Positions 34,428 to 44,958 of a DNA stretch of 64,000 bases are shown one piece after another. The notes beneath the pieces are model-generated. The model worked only from the letters and a program-made list of their open reading frames with translations, had not been told where the DNA came from and searched no databases. The translations under genes were made by a program, and so were the position numbers. Source of the stretch: Dillenia suffruticosa (lineage: Eukaryota > Streptophyta > Magnoliopsida > Dilleniales > Dilleniaceae); the NCBI GenBank assembly GCA_033439265.1, contig JAVTVX010000020.1, positions 15,580,001 through 15,644,000 of the forward strand, written 5' to 3'. Within the stretch, counting starts at the first letter, position 1; each line of letters starts with the position of its first letter.

Positions 34428-34774
34428 CCCAAAATACATTCAAAAACAAGCCCAATGAAGCCCAAAGGTATGAAGGAAAGTCTACGAGGTAAACCCAAAT
34501 AGCTAGGGGCAGTTTGGGCAATGTATATTCCAACAGTCCAAAAACTAGCTGTTGGAATTCCTTGGGGTTTGAGCCCCAACGGGAATATTGTCTTTGTTCT
34601 CTCTCTACTGGCTATTTTTCTCCCTTTGCCTATAAATAGAGCTATTGCTCTCCTTGTAAAATAAAAAAAAAAAAGAGAAGAAGATAATCTCTCTTCCTTT
34701 GTATCATTCTACTACATCAATAAAAGTCAGAAGTTTATTAGATTTCTCTACTCTTCTTAGTAAAAAATTCAACA
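34377..34774 (+). repeat. 3' LTR of Copia-2
   Basis: Same length as the 5' copy with a handful of differences, ending TTCAACA at 34774. The coding frame overlaps its first 51 bases. No purine-rich tract precedes it, which is unusual. Confidence 0.88.
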
Positions 34775-34776
34775 AA

Positions 34777-35310
34777 GTCATGAGAATAGGCAACATAGGA
34801 GGTAAGTTCTCTGACTCTCAAATTCAGAATATGCTTTTTGTTTTTAGATTGAAATTTAGTCTATTGAGTGTTAACTAATTATGCGATAAAACTATTCAGT
34901 AACTTTTGAATATGATGCATGCTTCATTGTCAATAAATCCTCTAACTCTGTCAAATTTACTAGTTAGAGAAGATGAAACATATATGTGATAAATTTAGAT
35001 AACTTAAAAATCTCAAATGAATCATGTTTACTTACTGTAAATAAGAATTCATCATGGCTATGGTATAGAAAATTAAAACATGCAAGTAAGGACACAATTT
35101 AAAAACTAGTAAAGAAAAATATAGTGAAAGGCCTACCAAAATTAAAATTTGAAATGGACAAACTGTGTAATGCATGTATGAAGGGAAAATAAATCAAAAC
35201 CTCTTTCAAATCTAAAAATTGTGTATCGACTAGCAATTCGTTAGATTTGGACCAACTAGAATTTAGAGTTTAGGTGGAAAACAATATGATTTTGTAATCA
35301 TTACTGTTAC
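34777..35310 (+). pseudogene. protease end and pre-integrase region of Copia-1
   Basis: Translated pieces MRIGNIGGKFSDSQIQNMLFV, LPKLKFEMDKLCNACMKGK and SNSLDLDQLEF match, in order, the region between protease and integrase of Ty1/copia elements. Several stops are present. The DNA ends at 35310, where a Tekay-type LTR starts. Confidence 0.75.
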
Positions 35311-36829
35311 TGTCATGCCTCGATCCTCAATCGAAGGCTGTAAACAGTAGCCTATTACCCCGTATGCTGCCCATCACATGACACACATACCGAGGTAACA
35401 CAATGCTAACATCTTCACCTATTTAAAATATGTTTTTCCTTAAAGTATAATTTCTCAAGTTAAAGAAATTTAAAATACAACACTATACCTCAATGCATAA
35501 ATATATAACGAATTTGAGAGTTTCAATTTACATTTTACAATAACATAATTACAATCATCCCATAAAATATATATTGGTCATTCTATTGACTTCAAGTATA
35601 TACATTATCAAACTTCATCATGGAAGAATGGTTGATACCATACCCAACACTCGTCGCCTCCAAAGGTATGTCAAGTGTGTCGAAAGTCTCTCGACACATC
35701 TCCCTGCCAAATCTATATTTGTCATCATAGAAAAGTAAGGGGTGAGTATTAAGGAAAATACTCAGTGAGTGAGGGGATCGACATAATGTTATCAATAATA
35801 GGTGTGAACACGGAGTGTCAAAGCACATTCTTAAAATATGATGATATTATAAATCGAGTATGGCATTTCTATAAATCATAAAATCATGTATCATACAACA
35901 TAATATCAACATATACATCTCTTTTCATTTCGAAAATCATTTAGAGCTCGCCAATAAAATATCTCCGGTAATGGTCTACTACGACCAATGACGAGCGTAT
36001 TGGGGGTTTATATGTAAGTATAAAAACATTTAGCTCTATACTCCAATGTTGGCCACAAGTCTCACCAAGGGCTATCCCGTGTCTTTGCACACATACATAA
36101 TCAATCATGTATAGAATCCCACCTGGTGCTAGACAGTGGCATTACACATATCCTCCTCGATTTGGTTCAACCAATCGTAACTATACATATGACGTTTTGG
36201 AATACCTCCTGCAGAAATGTATCTGGATACAATGGGTGCCTCTACAAACGCCTTTCGTAACTATGGTAGTCTTTCAAGGACATTCACATCAAGTCCACCA
36301 AGGATATCATCACATCATAAGTAGGAATCCGGCCCACACATTTCCATTAAACCATTTCAAATTAGTATGCCAATGTAATAGAAGCATATAATTCATATCA
36401 AGTTTTCAAAAACTGGCACAATATCATTACAACATAATTCATAGATGCATATCATTTAAATCAATCATTTGACACACTCCATTGATCACAAAGAGAAGTA
36501 TTTGTAAAACATAGATCAAATTTCATGTTTTTACACATGTCATAAAATATGTTATTTTGCAAAACTATAAAACATGTATTTTTCCTCAATCAAGAACATA
36601 GTGTCAAACCCCACTCATATATACGGGAGGGTTTGTCACTCCCTGAAATGTACCACGAAGTGTAATAATTATACACTCCTTTCTTGGTTACCAAGTATGT
36701 CACTATAATGCAACACATAACATATATCAATAAAATTGGAAATCACTATGTTAAATTATATTTTAAATAAATCCTTCATCTAGAACCAAAGTTTAGGACA
36801 TTATAGGTAGACTTCTAATGTGTGCATAG
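35311..36829 (-). repeat. Tekay-type LTR fragment, minus orientation
   Basis: Begins TGTCATGCCTCGATCC, the inverted LTR 3' terminus, and aligns with 51130-52613 reversed. Its 5' part is missing; a second copy of the same family begins at 36830. Frames seen within it are not genes. Confidence 0.78.
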
Positions 36830-38555
36830 TGTCACGCCCCGATCCTCGATCAAAGGCATGAGCAGCCGCCCGTCACCCCTTATGCTGCCACCTCACGACA
36901 CGCATACCGAGGCAACGAAGGTTCTCATCAACACCTATATAAAACCTGTTTTTCTCAAAACATCATTTCCCAAGTAAAGAATATAAAATGTAAGACAATA
37001 CCTTAATGCATAGTTATACAGCATATATGAGAGTTTCAATTACATTACATAATATAATTACAGTCACCCGATATAAATATAAAATGGTTATTCTATAGAT
37101 CTCAAATATATATACAGCATCATTAAATACATTAATCCATCATCATTAAATACAACACTGTGGAAGAATGGTCAATACCATACCCAAGTCCGTGGTCTCC
37201 CAACAAAATCAAGTGTGTCGACTCACTCGACACGTCTCTCTCTGTGCCAAGTCTACAACTGAAATCAGGGAAAAGTGAGGGTTGAGTATTATGGAGAAAT
37301 ACTGAGTGAGTGAGGGGATCGACAATATGTTCTCAATATAAGTATGAGCATGCAGTGTTAAAGTACATTTCAAACCATTATGATATCAAAACCAATTATG
37401 TCATGTCTAGAAACTAAGTGATCACATATCATACATAATAATAATATCAAATATGCATCCATTTACAATATCCAAAATGATATAGAGTTTGCAAATAAAA
37501 CATTCCCTGCAGTGGTCTACCTCAACCAATGAAGGGCGCATTGGGGGTTTTTCATATGCAAATATATAAAATTAGCTCTCTACCCCAATGTTGGCCGCAT
37601 GCCTCATCAAGTGCTAGATAGTAGCGTAACACATGTCCTCCCCACATTTGGTTCAACCGGCTAGCTCGTGTCTATATGTATATCCAACAATCAAGTATAG
37701 TACCTCACTCGGAGCTAGACTGTGGCGTAACACACGTCCTCCCCAAATTTGGTTCATTTGAGCGCAACTATATATATCACAATCATGACATTTGTGGATA
37801 CCTCCGGCTAAAGTGTATCCGAACGCATAAGGGGGCGCCTCTACAAATGTCCTTCATAGCTATGGAATCCATCAAAGAACATCATCATCTCATCATGTTA
37901 TCCCATCACAAGTACGTATCCAGCCCACACAGGTTCATTAAAACATTTCAAATACATGTGTCATTACATTTTATCAAATCATTTCAAATCAATATACCAA
38001 TGCAACGGTAGTACAGAAAATATAACAAGTTCTCAAATAATGGCACAATATCATTTCATTTCAAACCATGGATGCATAGTCATTCGAATTCAATTATTTT
38101 GAGAGGCTCCAATGAATCACAAAAGAACATTTATAAAACATAATTCAAATCATCACATGCTATAAAATATGTCATTTGAAAAGCTGTAAAACATAAGTTT
38201 GTTTAATCAAAAACATAACATCGAAATCCCACTCACATATACGGGAGGTCACATCACTCCCTAAAATGCTCTACAAGAAGCAGAAAAGGCTCCCCTCGTT
38301 CGATCACCAAGCAAGACACTACAATGCTACATATAAACCACTCAACTCATCACTCTCACATTATAACTCTTGTATACACAAAACAATCCGCATGCAAAAC
38401 ATTTCCATTCTTTATATCCCAAGCCAACTACCAAACTAACACAACTTATTACTTTACTTAATACACCTATACTAACTATAAAACAATAATTTTTAACATT
38501 TTTAGCTTAATTATACTTCAATTACATAAAGACAAAAGAATTCATTCTAAGAATT
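36830..38555 (-). repeat. Tekay-1 LTR, 3' part
   Basis: Starts TGTCACGCCCCGATCC at 36830 and aligns with the adjacent fragment 35311-36829. It ends abruptly at integrase sequence near 38556. Its last ~115 bp overlap, at about 70 percent identity, with 46900-47015. Confidence 0.75.
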
Positions 38556-39885
38556 TTTTTTTGTCAGTCCTAGGCGGCCTTTATCCGCTCGCGGATGATG
38601 CTCACTTTCTCCTTAGTTTCCTCAACAATCTTGACATTGCTAACTTGCCTTTCTCCTACCTCATCCCAGCATAATGGAGTACTACATTTTCTCCCATATA
38701 GCGTCTCATACGGAGGTATCCCAATGCTAGTCTGATAGCTGTTATTATATGCAAACTCTACTAGTAGGAGTACCGATCCCAGTTACCCTGAAAATCCATA
38801 ACATATGCTTTCAGCATGTCCTCTAGAGTTTAGATGGTTCTCTCTGACTGACCATTTATCTGAGGGTGGTATGTTGTGTTGAAACTCAGCTTAGTGCCTA
38901 ATGCCTCCTATAATCTGGGCCAAAATCTAGATGTAAATCTAGGATCTCTGTCTGATACAATCGATATTGCTACTCCGTGAAGTTTGACTATGGTATCAAT
39001 ATAGAGGCGTGCCAACACCTTTAAGGAATGATCAGCACGAATCGGAATAAAGTGTGAGGACTTGGTAAGTCTATCAATGATCACCCATATAGTATCATGT
39101 CGTGCTGAAATCCGCAGTAATCCCATCACAAAATCCATCGTGATGTGTTTTCACTTCCACTCAGAGGTTGTAAAGTGCCTGCGGGTCGCTGATGCTTGGC
39201 CTTTACCTGCTGGCAAACCAGGCATCGAGCAACAAACTCTACGATCTCTCTCTTAATACCGAACTACCAATAACTATCTCGGATAGTCCGATATATCTTC
39301 ATATCACCCGGAAGCATAGCATAGGCAGAGGAATGAGCTTCCTCATGAATAGCTTTCCGAAGATCACTATTGACAGGAATGCAAACCCGCTCTCAAAATA
39401 CCATTAGTCCATCATCACAGACTCGAAAATCCCCACCATCACCTATGTAGATCCGATCAAGAGTACCTCGGAGTTCCTCATCTTATCCCTGAAGCTCCCT
39501 AATGCGGTCGAGCAAAGTCGGCCTCACCTCAGATCGGGCTAGTAGTGCTCCTCGATCATCACTAGCCAAATTGCCACCTAAAGTACAAAGTCTTACCAAA
39601 TAAGAGAGAAGCACTCTCCATCGTCTGAAAAGAATATGATGATTTCCAGCTCAAGGCATCTGCCCCAACATTTGTCTTTCCCGGATGATAATCGATGATG
39701 AGATCATAATCTTTCAATAATTCCAACCATCTCCTCTATTGGAGGTTCAACTCCTACGGGTAAACAAGTACTTTAGGCTTTTATGATCCGTAAAGACCCT
39801 ACAGGTCGGCCCATACAAATAATGTCGCCATATCTTCAAAGCAAAGACTATGGCGGGCAATTCAAGATCATGTGCCGGGTAGTTC
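38556..39885 (-). pseudogene. integrase and RNase H of Tekay-1
   Basis: The minus strand at 38570-38780 encodes the integrase end around SIGMPPYE and CWDEVGERQ. 39138-38908 gives the DDE core start ([20 protein letters not shown]) and [12 protein letters not shown]. 39929-39747 gives RNase H ([22 protein letters not shown], then [12 protein letters not shown]). The zinc domain lies around 39200-39320. Stops and frameshifts are frequent. The chromodomain end is deleted. Confidence 0.8.
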
Positions 39886-40054
39886 TGTTGAAATAAAAGA
39901 GAATTAAGTGTAGTTAGCATAGGCCCCATTTCAAGCCAAGTTTAAGCCCATCCATGAGATGTATTTGGCCCGTTCCTTATGAGTTTTTTAGTCCTAAAAA
40001 ATGGCATTGTTAAGCCCCTAAAAGAAGCCCAAAATGGGCCCTAAAAAGGGCAAA

Positions 40055-40148
40055 ACGGCTAGTTCTTTTGAACTAGCCGTTGCACTGTATAACAGCCATA
40101 AAAATGGCTGTTATACAGTGATTTTGGGGACAGAAATCTGTCCCCAAT
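40055..40148 (+). promoter_or_regulatory. three tandem perfect hairpins in the Copia-3 LTR
   Basis: Stem 1: AACGGCTAGTTC with its complement around TTTT (40055-40082, 12 bp). Stem 2: CACTGTATAACAGCCAT with its complement around AAAA (40084-40121, 17 bp). Stem 3: TTGGGGACAGA with its complement around AA (40125-40148, 11 bp). They lie 60-150 bp upstream of the TATA box and are repeated in the 3' LTR. Confidence 0.95.
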
Positions 40149-40210
40149 GTTCCCCAACGGATCCTTGAGTGTTTGGGGTCTTTTTCCCTCTCTTTCTCAT
40201 GTAATAATCT

Positions 40211-40220
40211 CTATAAATAG
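40211..40220 (+). promoter_or_regulatory. TATA box of Copia-3
   Basis: CTATAAATAG is a good plant TATA box, positioned about 120 bp before the LTR end. Confidence 0.8.
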
Positions 40221-40340
40221 GAGCTTGTATGGGATGTTCTATCCATGAAAAAACAATGCTCTCATTGTGCACTCTTTCTTCAAATAAAGATCTTTAAGTT
40301 TTCATTCAATCCTAGTTGCTTGATAGCTTGAAATCTGAAC

Positions 40341-43300
40341 ATGGTATCAGAGCAGGCAACGATACCTTCCTCTTCCGGTCTTAATGACCCTCCACCACAA
40401 ATTAGCACCTCAATGTTCACCTCCTTACTTCTAGATTCAACAAACTACAATGCTTGGCAAGATACCATCAAGAGGTCCCTAAACTTCTACAACCTTGAAA
40501 ATCACATCTTTGAAGAACCTCTTGATGAAGCCAATCCATTATTCAGAGTATGGAAGAAGAAAGACGATCAAGTGGTGGTGCTCCTTCAAATGTCTCTTGA
40601 CAAAACTCACAAGGCTATGGTCACATGTATTCCAAACGCAAGAGCATTATGGGAGCAAATGCAATCATTATATGGTCAAGAATCCAACACCGGAAGAATC
40701 TTTGAGCTGAAAAAGAAGATCTTCAAAATTCAAAAAGGAGGTAAATCCTTACCCGAATACTTTGGGGAATATAGGGATCTATGGAATGAACTCAATCTCT
40801 TAAGGCCTCCTACTATAAATCTCAAGACCATTCTTCAAAGGAACGATGAAGATATGACCTTTGGTCTACTCATGGGTCTTGGAGATGAATATGCTCCAAT
40901 TCGACAAGAGATTCTTCGAATGAAGGTCTTTCCTTCATTTCAAGAAGTCCAATTCATGGTGCAAAGAACCGAGACTAGCTTAAGGCTTGAAGAATCTACC
41001 AAGCTTAAATCCGACTCTCAAGCCTTCCAAGCTGTCCATGAAGAGCATCCGGCCAACAACACTCAAAACTTTGCAAAAAGAGACATCTGCCCACATTGCA
41101 AGAAGTCCGGCCATAAGAAAGAAAAATGCTGGTTCCTACACCCACATTTGAGGCCGAAATATGCTAGGAAAAATCCGGAATCATCTTCAAATGCTCAACA
41201 AGTGTCTCAAGTGGCAGCACTCGAATCCAAGATGGAGGAGATGCATAAGGAATTCAAACGACTTGTTGGGCAGATTAGTCACCATTCTGGTAATTCCTTA
41301 TCTTCATCTATTTCCAATTCTTGGCTCATAGATTCCGGATGTGACGATCATATGGTAAAAGATAAAAAGAAAATCAACAAGTTTATTCCCTTGACCAATC
41401 ATAAATTAGTTAAAGTAGCTAATGGTCATAAGTTAAAAGTTGAGCACTTAGGAGAAATTGAACTATTTGGGAGAAAGACTAAAGCTTTATATGTTCCAAA
41501 GTTCAATTCAAACTTACTTTCTATTAGCAAGATAACCAAAGAGCAAGATTGCAAAGCTATTTTTGATCCTAACCAAGTAATTTTTCAGGATCGCAAAACG
41601 AACAATTTGATTGGCAAGGGAACTAGGAGGAACAACCTCTATTACTTGGATCAAGAGAACCAAGCTTTTGCTGTCCGAAACATATCCTCCTCTCTATGGC
41701 ATGAACGTCTAGGGCATCCAGGAAACCTAGCTTTGAAACGCCTATTTCCGAATAGTGAATTAGAAGATAGGCATTGCAAAGCTTGTGTACTTGGAAAACA
41801 AACCAAAGTGTATTATCCCATTTCTGAAACAATATATAAAGAGGCTTTTGAATTAGTTCATTCAGATGTTTGGACCTCTCCTTTAGTCTCCCATAATGGT
41901 TTTAGATACTTTGTGACATTCATAGATCACAAAACTAGATACACTTGGGTTTATCTCTTAGTAAACAAATCTGAAGTATTTGAGGCATTCAAGAGCTACT
42001 ATAGATATATAACAAAGCAATTTAATGCTAACCTAAAGATGTTTAGGTCAGATCATGGAGGGGAGTTCACTAGCCTTGAGTTTGAAAAATTTCTAGATGA
42101 AAAAGGGATCATTCATCAAAAGTCTTGTGTGTACACTCCTCAACAAAATGGAATAGCCGAGAGAAAGAATAGGCATCTCTTGGAGACAGCTAGATCTATG
42201 ATGTTTCACTCAAACTTACCTAAGGAATATTGGAATGAGGCCATTAAGACCGCTGCTCACCTTATAAACCTCATGCCATCCCAAATCCTAGGAGGAAAGT
42301 CACCCCTAGAGCTACTCCTTGGAAAGAAACCTAGCATTGATCATTTAAGAGTTTTTGGTTGTGTTTGCTATGTACACATTCCTAGTCATCTTAGGAGCAA
42401 ACTAGATGCCAAGGGAAGAAAATGCATCTTTTTAGGATACTCCTCGTTTGAAAAAGGCTATAAATGTTATGATCCTCTAACCAAGAAACTATACACATCC
42501 AAGGATGTGATATTTGTGGAAAATGAGCCTTACTTTGCAGGTCAAAGAAGAGAAGATCAAACCAAAGAAATCTACCAGCAAGAACAATGGAATGTGATTC
42601 TACCAAAAATCAATGAAGTTCCTGCCGAAAGCAATGAAGAAACTCACCAAAATGATCCAACTCAAGGGGACCCATCACCCTCTCATTCAGATCATGAAAT
42701 AGAAGAAGATCAAGAGGAAGGACACTCAGACTCAGGGGGAGCTCTTGATATGGCCGAAGAGCATGAGGAGCAGTCTATGGATGAACCCCCTCCTCCTCTT
42801 CGAAGATCTACAAGACTTAGACTTCCTCCCTCGGAATGGATCAATAGAAGGGTCTATTTTAACTCCAAGGTGACTACTCATCCAATTTCTCAATACTACT
42901 CAATATCTAACATGTCTTGCAGTCACCAAAGATTCATCAAGAACATAGACCTTCACCAAGAGCCTAGAACATTTGAGGAGGCAAAGGATCAACCTCATTG
43001 GGTTCAAGCAATGAAGAATGAGTTGGATGCTTTGGCTAAAAATAACACTTGGGAAGTGACATCTCTACCAAAAGGAAAAAGAGCTGTGGGATGCAAATGG
43101 ATATTCAAGATCAAACACAAGAGTGATGGAAGCATAGATAGATTCAAGGCAAGATTGGTGGCCAAGGGCTTCACTCAATCATATGGCATAGACTACAAGG
43201 AAACGTTTGCACCCGTGGCCAAGATGAACACCATCCGTGTCCTTCTCTCTCTTGCTATAAATCACTCATGGCCATTATTTCAAATGGATGTTGCAAACGC

Positions 43301-44519
43301 CTTTTTACAAGGAGATCTGGAAGAAGAGGTGTACATGGAAGTGCCCCCTGGTTTCTCCCATCGTGACAACAAAGTTTGCAAACTAAAGAAGGCAATATAT
43401 GGCCTCAAGCAATCACCTAGAGCATGGTATGGAAAACTTAGCTCTACTCTCCTTGAACATGGTTTTAAGAAATGCGTTAGTGATTCATCCTTATTTGTTA
43501 AGAACCTAGGAGAAAATACCATTATCATTCTTGTTTATGTAGATGATATAATTATAACAGGAAATGATATGAATCACATTAACAAAGTTAGAACTTTTCT
43601 TCAAACTAAGTTTGACATCAAGGATCTAGGGAAACTAAAATACTTCCTAGGGATAGAACTTGCCTATTGTTCCAATGGACTTGTTCTATCACAAAGAAAG
43701 TATGCTCTTGACCTTTTGCAGGAGACGGGAAAACTAGGTGCCAAACCAGCTTGTAGTCCGGTAAGCACATCCTTAAGTCACAAAGATGATGAGGAGATTT
43801 ATGAAGATAAGCAACGATATCAAAGACTTGTTGGAAGATTGATCTACCTAACCATCACTAGACCGGACATCTCTTATGCCGTTGGGCAAGTTAGCCAGCA
43901 CATGCATCAACCCAAGAAAAAGCATTGGAGGGCCATTGAAAGAATTCTTCTCTACCTAAAGGGAACTCCAGGAATGGGAATTCAAATGAAGAAGAACGAA
44001 TCTTCTCAAATCATAGGGTTCTGTGATGCAGATTGGGCAGGTGATTCAGAAGATAGGAGATCGACCTCAGGGTATTGCATGTTTGTTGGAGGGAATCTTG
44101 TTGCTTGGAAAAGCAAAAAACAGCATGTGGTATCAAGATCAAGTGCGGAAGCGGAATATAGAGCCATGGCAACCGCTACAAGTGAAGTCGTGTGGTTGAA
44201 AGCCTTGATTGAAGAATTAGGGTTCATAGTCCCTACTCCAATCTCCCTACACTGTGATAACCAATCAGCCATTCACATCGCCTCAAACCCGGTTTTTCAT
44301 GAAAGGACAAAGCACATTGAGGTGGATTGTCACTTTGTGAGGCAAAAGGTTGAGGAGAAGCTCATCACTCCAAGATTCACTAAAAGCGATGATCAAATTG
44401 CCGACATCCTCACCAAGCCTGGGACCGCCAATCATATTCAAAAAAACCTGGTCAAGTTAGGTGTTTTAGATACATACACACCCAACTTGAGGGGGAGTGT
44501 TGAAATAAAAGAGAATTAA
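40341..44519 (+). CDS. intact gag-pol polyprotein of Copia-3 (1392 residues)
   Basis: One frame encodes all functions for copying RNA to DNA and inserting it. Approximate residues: gag 1-230; zinc knuckle CPHCKKSGHKKEKC near 250; protease active site IDSGCDDHM near 330; pre-integrase SLWHERLGH near 450; integrase with aspartates in HSDVW (505) and RSDHGGEF (568) and glutamate in GIAERKNRH (605); reverse transcriptase from about 875 with YVDDIIITG near 1065; RNase H with FCDADWAGD near 1225, SSAEAEYR near 1270 and HCDNQSAIH near 1303. The start is the ATG made of the LTR terminal A and the primer site TG; Copia-2 shares MVSEQ there. The frame crosses the polypurine tract and stops 22 bp inside the 3' LTR. 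All catalytic residues are present. Confidence 0.97.
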   Translation: MVSEQATIPSSSGLNDPPPQISTSMFTSLLLDSTNYNAWQDTIKRSLNFYNLENHIFEEPLDEANPLFRVWKKKDDQVVVLLQMSLDKTHKAMVTCIPNARALWEQMQSLYGQESNTGRIFELKKKIFKIQKGGKSLPEYFGEYRDLWNELNLLRPPTINLKTILQRNDEDMTFGLLMGLGDEYAPIRQEILRMKVFPSFQEVQFMVQRTETSLRLEESTKLKSDSQAFQAVHEEHPANNTQNFAKRDICPHCKKSGHKKEKCWFLHPHLRPKYARKNPESSSNAQQVSQVAALESKMEEMHKEFKRLVGQISHHSGNSLSSSISNSWLIDSGCDDHMVKDKKKINKFIPLTNHKLVKVANGHKLKVEHLGEIELFGRKTKALYVPKFNSNLLSISKITKEQDCKAIFDPNQVIFQDRKTNNLIGKGTRRNNLYYLDQENQAFAVRNISSSLWHERLGHPGNLALKRLFPNSELEDRHCKACVLGKQTKVYYPISETIYKEAFELVHSDVWTSPLVSHNGFRYFVTFIDHKTRYTWVYLLVNKSEVFEAFKSYYRYITKQFNANLKMFRSDHGGEFTSLEFEKFLDEKGIIHQKSCVYTPQQNGIAERKNRHLLETARSMMFHSNLPKEYWNEAIKTAAHLINLMPSQILGGKSPLELLLGKKPSIDHLRVFGCVCYVHIPSHLRSKLDAKGRKCIFLGYSSFEKGYKCYDPLTKKLYTSKDVIFVENEPYFAGQRREDQTKEIYQQEQWNVILPKINEVPAESNEETHQNDPTQGDPSPSHSDHEIEEDQEEGHSDSGGALDMAEEHEEQSMDEPPPPLRRSTRLRLPPSEWINRRVYFNSKVTTHPISQYYSISNMSCSHQRFIKNIDLHQEPRTFEEAKDQPHWVQAMKNELDALAKNNTWEVTSLPKGKRAVGCKWIFKIKHKSDGSIDRFKARLVAKGFTQSYGIDYKETFAPVAKMNTIRVLLSLAINHSWPLFQMDVANAFLQGDLEEEVYMEVPPGFSHRDNKVCKLKKAIYGLKQSPRAWYGKLSSTLLEHGFKKCVSDSSLFVKNLGENTIIILVYVDDIIITGNDMNHINKVRTFLQTKFDIKDLGKLKYFLGIELAYCSNGLVLSQRKYALDLLQETGKLGAKPACSPVSTSLSHKDDEEIYEDKQRYQRLVGRLIYLTITRPDISYAVGQVSQHMHQPKKKHWRAIERILLYLKGTPGMGIQMKKNESSQIIGFCDADWAGDSEDRRSTSGYCMFVGGNLVAWKSKKQHVVSRSSAEAEYRAMATATSEVVWLKALIEELGFIVPTPISLHCDNQSAIHIASNPVFHERTKHIEVDCHFVRQKVEEKLITPRFTKSDDQIADILTKPGTANHIQKNLVKLGVLDTYTPNLRGSVEIKEN
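40342..40353 (+). promoter_or_regulatory. primer binding site of Copia-3
   Basis: TGGTATCAGAGC is a perfect initiator-methionine tRNA site, directly against the LTR. It is translated as part of the gag N-terminus. Confidence 0.93.
44489..44497 (+). promoter_or_regulatory. polypurine tract of Copia-3
   Basis: GAGGGGGAG directly precedes the 3' LTR at 44498 and is within the coding frame. Confidence 0.92.
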
Positions 44520-44953
44520 GTGTAGTTAGCATAGGCCCCATTTCAAGCCAAGTTTAAGCCCATCCATGAGATGTATTTGGCCCGTTCCTTATGAGTTTTT
44601 TAGTCCTAAAAAATGGCATTGTTAAGCCCCTAAAAGAAGCCCAAAATGGGCCCTAAAAAGGGCAAAACGGCTAGTTCTTTTGAACTAGCCGTTGCACTGT
44701 ATAACAGCCATAAAAATGGCTGTTATACAGTGATTTTGGGGACAGAAATCTGTCCCCAATGTTCCCCAACGGATCCTTGAGTGTTTGGGGTCTTTTTCCC
44801 TCTCTTTCTCATGTAATAATCTCTATAAATAGGAGCTTGTATGGGATGTTCTATCCATGAAAAAACAATGCTCTCATTGTGCACTCTTTCTTCAAATAAA
44901 GATCTTTAAGTTTTCATTCAATCCTAGTTGCTTGATAGCTTGAAATCTGAACA
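44498..44953 (+). repeat. 3' LTR of Copia-3
   Basis: 456 bp, no difference seen from the 5' LTR on direct reading. The AGTTC duplication follows. Confidence 0.95.
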
Positions 44954-44958
44954 AGTTC

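Larger units (their letters stand above)
29897..34776 (+). mobile_element. Copia-2: young but damaged Ty1/copia element
   Basis: Plus-strand element with near-identical LTRs (about 398 bp each) and one gag-pol frame damaged by one nonsense codon and one frameshift. GTCAT at 29892-29896 and 34777-34781 is the likely target duplication. Two extra A bases lie between it and each LTR, so the exact ends are uncertain. The element splits the Copia-1 protease. LTR differences number seven or eight, about 2 percent. Confidence 0.88.
21428..35310 (+). mobile_element. Copia-1: old Ty1/copia interior carrying two later insertions
   Basis: The interior is spread over 21428-22451, 28795-29896 and 34777-35310. 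Read together they give gag, protease and the pre-integrase region in Ty1/copia order. Gypsy-2 occupies 22452-28789 and Copia-2 about 29897-34776. The rest of pol is cut off at 35310 by a Tekay-type LTR. The UBN2-type gag with a long C-terminal coiled region and the large LTR suggest the SIRE/Maximus group; that is inference. A degenerate primer site, TGGCATCAGAATG, starts at 21430. Confidence 0.85.
39886..40341 (+). repeat. 5' LTR of Copia-3
   Basis: TGTTGAAATAAAAG to AATCTGAACA, 456 bp. The order is three hairpins (40055-40148), TATA box (40211-40220) and an AATAAA near 40284, so the U3, R and U5 parts can be assigned roughly. The last A is also the first base of the gag start codon. Confidence 0.95.
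39886..44953 (+). mobile_element. Copia-3: intact, very young Ty1/copia element
   Basis: The 5068-bp element has two 456-bp LTRs that look identical on reading, a perfect AGTTC duplication (39881-39885 and 44954-44958), an exact primer site, a GAGGGGGAG polypurine tract and an uninterrupted 1392-residue polyprotein. It is inserted in the RNase H gene of Tekay-1. Everything needed for autonomous movement is present by inspection. Lineage within Ty1/copia is not assigned. Confidence 0.96.

Noticed and set aside
35592..38011. Frames of 78-111 residues that could be small genes
   Set aside because: All lie in Tekay-type LTR fragments and are not preserved in the other copies of the same LTR.
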